Shown here: positions 61,884 through 64,000 of the stretch, one piece after another
Layout: every line of letters starts with the position of its first letter
How positions within the stretch are numbered: the first letter of the stretch is position 1
Assembly (NCBI RefSeq): GCF_905475395.1
Contig: NC_058342.1
Location: 38,404,140-38,468,139 of the forward strand
Reading direction: 5' to 3'
DNA length: 64,000 nucleotides
Origin: Chrysoperla carnea
Taxonomy: Eukaryota > Arthropoda > Insecta > Neuroptera > Chrysopidae
Translations under genes and position numbers: made by a program
Notes under the pieces: model-generated
Databases searched by the model: none
What the model was told of the DNA's origin: nothing
What the model saw: the letters and a program-made list of their open reading frames with translations, nothing else

Positions 61884-63837
61884 GTTATCACCATCAAATG
61901 CACGACTGGAGCTCAGACCATATTTAATATTAAAATGACCAATTCAATTTTGAAAGAAATAGGTTTTAATTTGAAGTTTGGTTAGTGTACTTACTTAAAA
62001 CTATGACCATACGTTGGTAAACCAATAACAATTTTAGAACGATCCATTCCTTTACTGATCCAATAATTAGCTGAATAGTTAATATTCATTATTTCAAAAA
62101 TACCCTCATCCTTTGATGTTGAATATAAGGGGGCATTAATACCAGTCCATGGTGTTAGTTTGGAAAACATATGATAGTCATAACACATTATATTCACATA
62201 ATCCACAAATCTGCAACAAATTAACAAATTTGATTCGATTCGATTAGCTACGCTATTTTAAATAGTTTTAAACAAAGTATTTTCGCTCTAAAAGTTGTTT
62301 ATTAAAATAATACAGTGGAACCTCGATAACTCAAACCTCATTAAATCGTAATTCTCAATAAGTCGAAAAAAATGCCATTCCCTTCCGCTGAACCATTAAA
62401 TACGCGGTAACTCGAATTATTTAGACTTTGTAACACGAATGGTGAATGGTGATATGGTGATGTGGTGATTAGTGATTAAAATACTTACTGATTTAAATAT
62501 TGGACGTCATAAGCGGTATCAATAATACTTGGTATGGATCCAACTGCAACCGATAATAAAAATCGCTTTTGATCCGATTCACGATTGATTTCCGTTCGAA
62601 TTTCTTCTAATAATTGGGTAAAATGTTGTTTTTGTCGCTCATCTTGGACATTATTATCCCAACTTGGAAATTCCCAATCTAAATCGACGCCATTCAATTG
62701 ATAATCGTGAATGATTTTTACAAACGATTTGATAAATTGTTTCCGGCTGGAATGATTGTAAACCATTTCTGGAAAACCTGGTTCGCCGGCTCCTCCAATT
62801 GTTAACAATGTTTTTAAATTCGAATTTTTCTGTTTAAAACTTTGAAGTCTATTTAGAACCTAAAAATTTTTATTTTATGAAAATAAAAACGAATGGAATC
62901 AAAATAAGAGGGGGAATGAGAAGAAATACGCAATAGGCCTTTGTTTGGCAATATGTGGATAACGATAACTAACCTGTTTCTGTTGATCGGAGACAACAAT
63001 TCGATGATTTTCAATTCCAAAGAATCCAATGTTTAAATGAGTACATAAATCCGGTTCAAAATTTCGAAATAGTTGATCGATATCATGCGTAAATATAAAG
63101 TAACAAACTAATTTATACGATGGATTCGATACTGATACTTTCGTTGATGATATACTCTTAGTCGAATCAGAGTCGGAATCAGGATCAGGATCAGGATCAG
63201 GATCCACGACCGGTGGTAACACAGTTAAGTTATCCGGTAAATACACAACGGATGTATAATTTGAATTAAAAAATGTTTTTAAAATATGTTCGCTTTGAAT
63301 TTTTTTAAAATAATAGTAACTGTTTAAAGAGCGCTGCGGTTTTTCAAATATTTGCATTTTGAAATTTGTGAAATTATGATAAACGTAGCATAAAATTATT
63401 AAGAAAATTATTAAAAATAACATTGATATCAACATTAAAAAAATTTGTATCGTTGAATATTTTGGTCTGAAACACACAAAATTTAAAAATATATTTATTT
63501 ATTTATTTATTTATGATTGCAATCAAAAAAACAAGCTAAAATATCAACAGTTTTATTTTTATATCAGCAGTGGAATCAAACTACTATCTGTTACATGCAA
63601 TCTAATCGCTTCATAAAAATTAAATTTACGAAACAGTATCCAAAATCAGAGATTGGTTGGGGGCTGGGGTTGATTTAAAATTTGAACATTGAACACAATA
63701 ACCCCCAACAAACAACAAAGTGATTAAAATTATAGCCTTGAAAAATAATTAAAATTTGCACACATAAAACATAAGACATACCTTTTAATATTTGGTAATA
63801 ATTCATATTTGGCATTATGCAGTTTGGGCGATGTCAT
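60829..63837 (-). CDS. Type II membrane GH18 chitinase-like protein (Cht11-like)
   Basis: Exons in transcript order are 63837-63782, 63466-62974, 62859-62489, 62210-61995, 61619-61409 and 61002-60829. Phases agree throughout, giving 506 residues. A short cytoplasmic tail is followed by one membrane segment (about 25-48), then a spacer with a DPDPDPDPDSDSDS run (about 107-120), then the GH18 domain from about residue 135. GH18 enzymes hydrolyse chitin beta-1,4 links. Motif I is KTLLTIGGAG, motif II NGVDLDWEFP (E246 is the acid, D242 and D244 present), motif III NIMCYDYH. The first Asp of DxxDxDxE is N239, and motif IV reads GGVMLFNLNSDNF with Phe where Trp is usual. The membrane anchor and single domain fit insect group VIII (Cht11). 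Activity may be reduced. The start ATG is the one giving a splice-compatible tail. Confidence 0.88.
61634..61775 (-). repeat. Inverted copy of the 59111-59238 segment, in intron 4 of the chitinase-like gene
   Basis: The reverse complement matches 59111-59238 almost base for base (ACAAATTAATTTGCATGAAA, AGTGCTAAATTCTT, TTTGCAAATGTTTAGTATCG, TACGTAGTTCATATTGTACG), with a longer CGTAT run and a short insertion. It ends about 14 bases before the exon 5 acceptor. Confidence 0.85.
61834..61879. repeat. TG dinucleotide microsatellite in intron 4 of the chitinase-like gene
   Basis: About 22 uninterrupted TG units, seen directly. Confidence 0.95.
62311..62416 (+). mobile_element. Pogo/Tigger-like terminal fragment in intron 3 of the chitinase-like gene
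   Basis: TACAGTGGAACCTCGATAAC, then TCAAACCTCATTAA and later GCGGTAACTCGAATT, is the typical pattern of pogo/Tigger-type transposon ends with internal subterminal repeats. Only one end is present. It occupies about 40% of this 278-base intron. Confidence 0.6.
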
Positions 63838-64000
63838 TTTTTAAAAGAACTATTCGATGGTATTTTACATTCGTAACGTAATCAAATTAAAATTTGATTC
63901 AAGAATTTCGATTGAATTTTCTTTTATTGTTTTGTATATACAGTACAGTACAGTACAATAAAGTACCTACTTTCTTTGATTGAATTGCTTGATTTTGAGT
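63838..64000. other. 5' flank of the chitinase-like gene
   Basis: Contains a CAGTA pentamer run near 63942-63957. No clear TATA box or initiator is visible, and an upstream non-coding exon could lie outside the window. Confidence 0.4.

Noticed and set aside
1..64000. CRISPR arrays, bacterial operons, tRNA or rRNA genes
   Set aside because: The genome is eukaryotic. The tandem repeats lack unique spacers, and I found no cloverleaf or rRNA-like segment.

Overview
The window is from an AT-rich animal nuclear genome, almost certainly an insect. The evidence is spliced genes with GT-AG introns, a CLIP-domain serine protease (an arthropod family), an insect-type membrane chitinase, a complete UNC79 gene, and many short inverted-repeat transposons and microsatellites. 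The species cannot be fixed. A TTAGG/TTGGG repeat block hints at a lineage with TTAGG telomeres, which would argue against flies, but this is weak evidence.

Layout: positions 1-27837 hold no gene that I can support, only dispersed repeats, MITE-like elements and simple repeats. A five-exon CLIP-domain trypsin-like protease runs on the + strand from 27838 to 31300 (367 aa). From 31301 to 34136 there is intergenic DNA with a small inverted-repeat element, a Helitron-like end and a G-rich telomere-like array. The + strand gene unc79 fills 34137-54903. I could join 39 exons with continuous reading phase into a 2620-residue protein, close to the vertebrate length. Downstream, 54904-60828 is repeat-rich: a composite repeat of about 1.6 kb containing a 305-bp MITE twice, a 48-bp minisatellite that stays open in one frame, and two further inverted-repeat elements. 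The last gene, on the - strand (63837 down to 60829), is a six-exon, 506-residue type II membrane GH18 protein resembling insect group VIII chitinase (Cht11), with changes in two usually conserved active-site positions.

The three genes are functionally unrelated: an extracellular immune or clotting-type protease, a regulatory subunit of the NALCN neuronal sodium-leak channel, and a membrane-bound chitinase-like protein. I see no operon-like or cluster logic. The most distinctive feature of the window is its repeat ecology. Small inverted-repeat elements occupy most of several short unc79 introns, and some families recur across the whole 64 kb. I did not find a clear new biological system.
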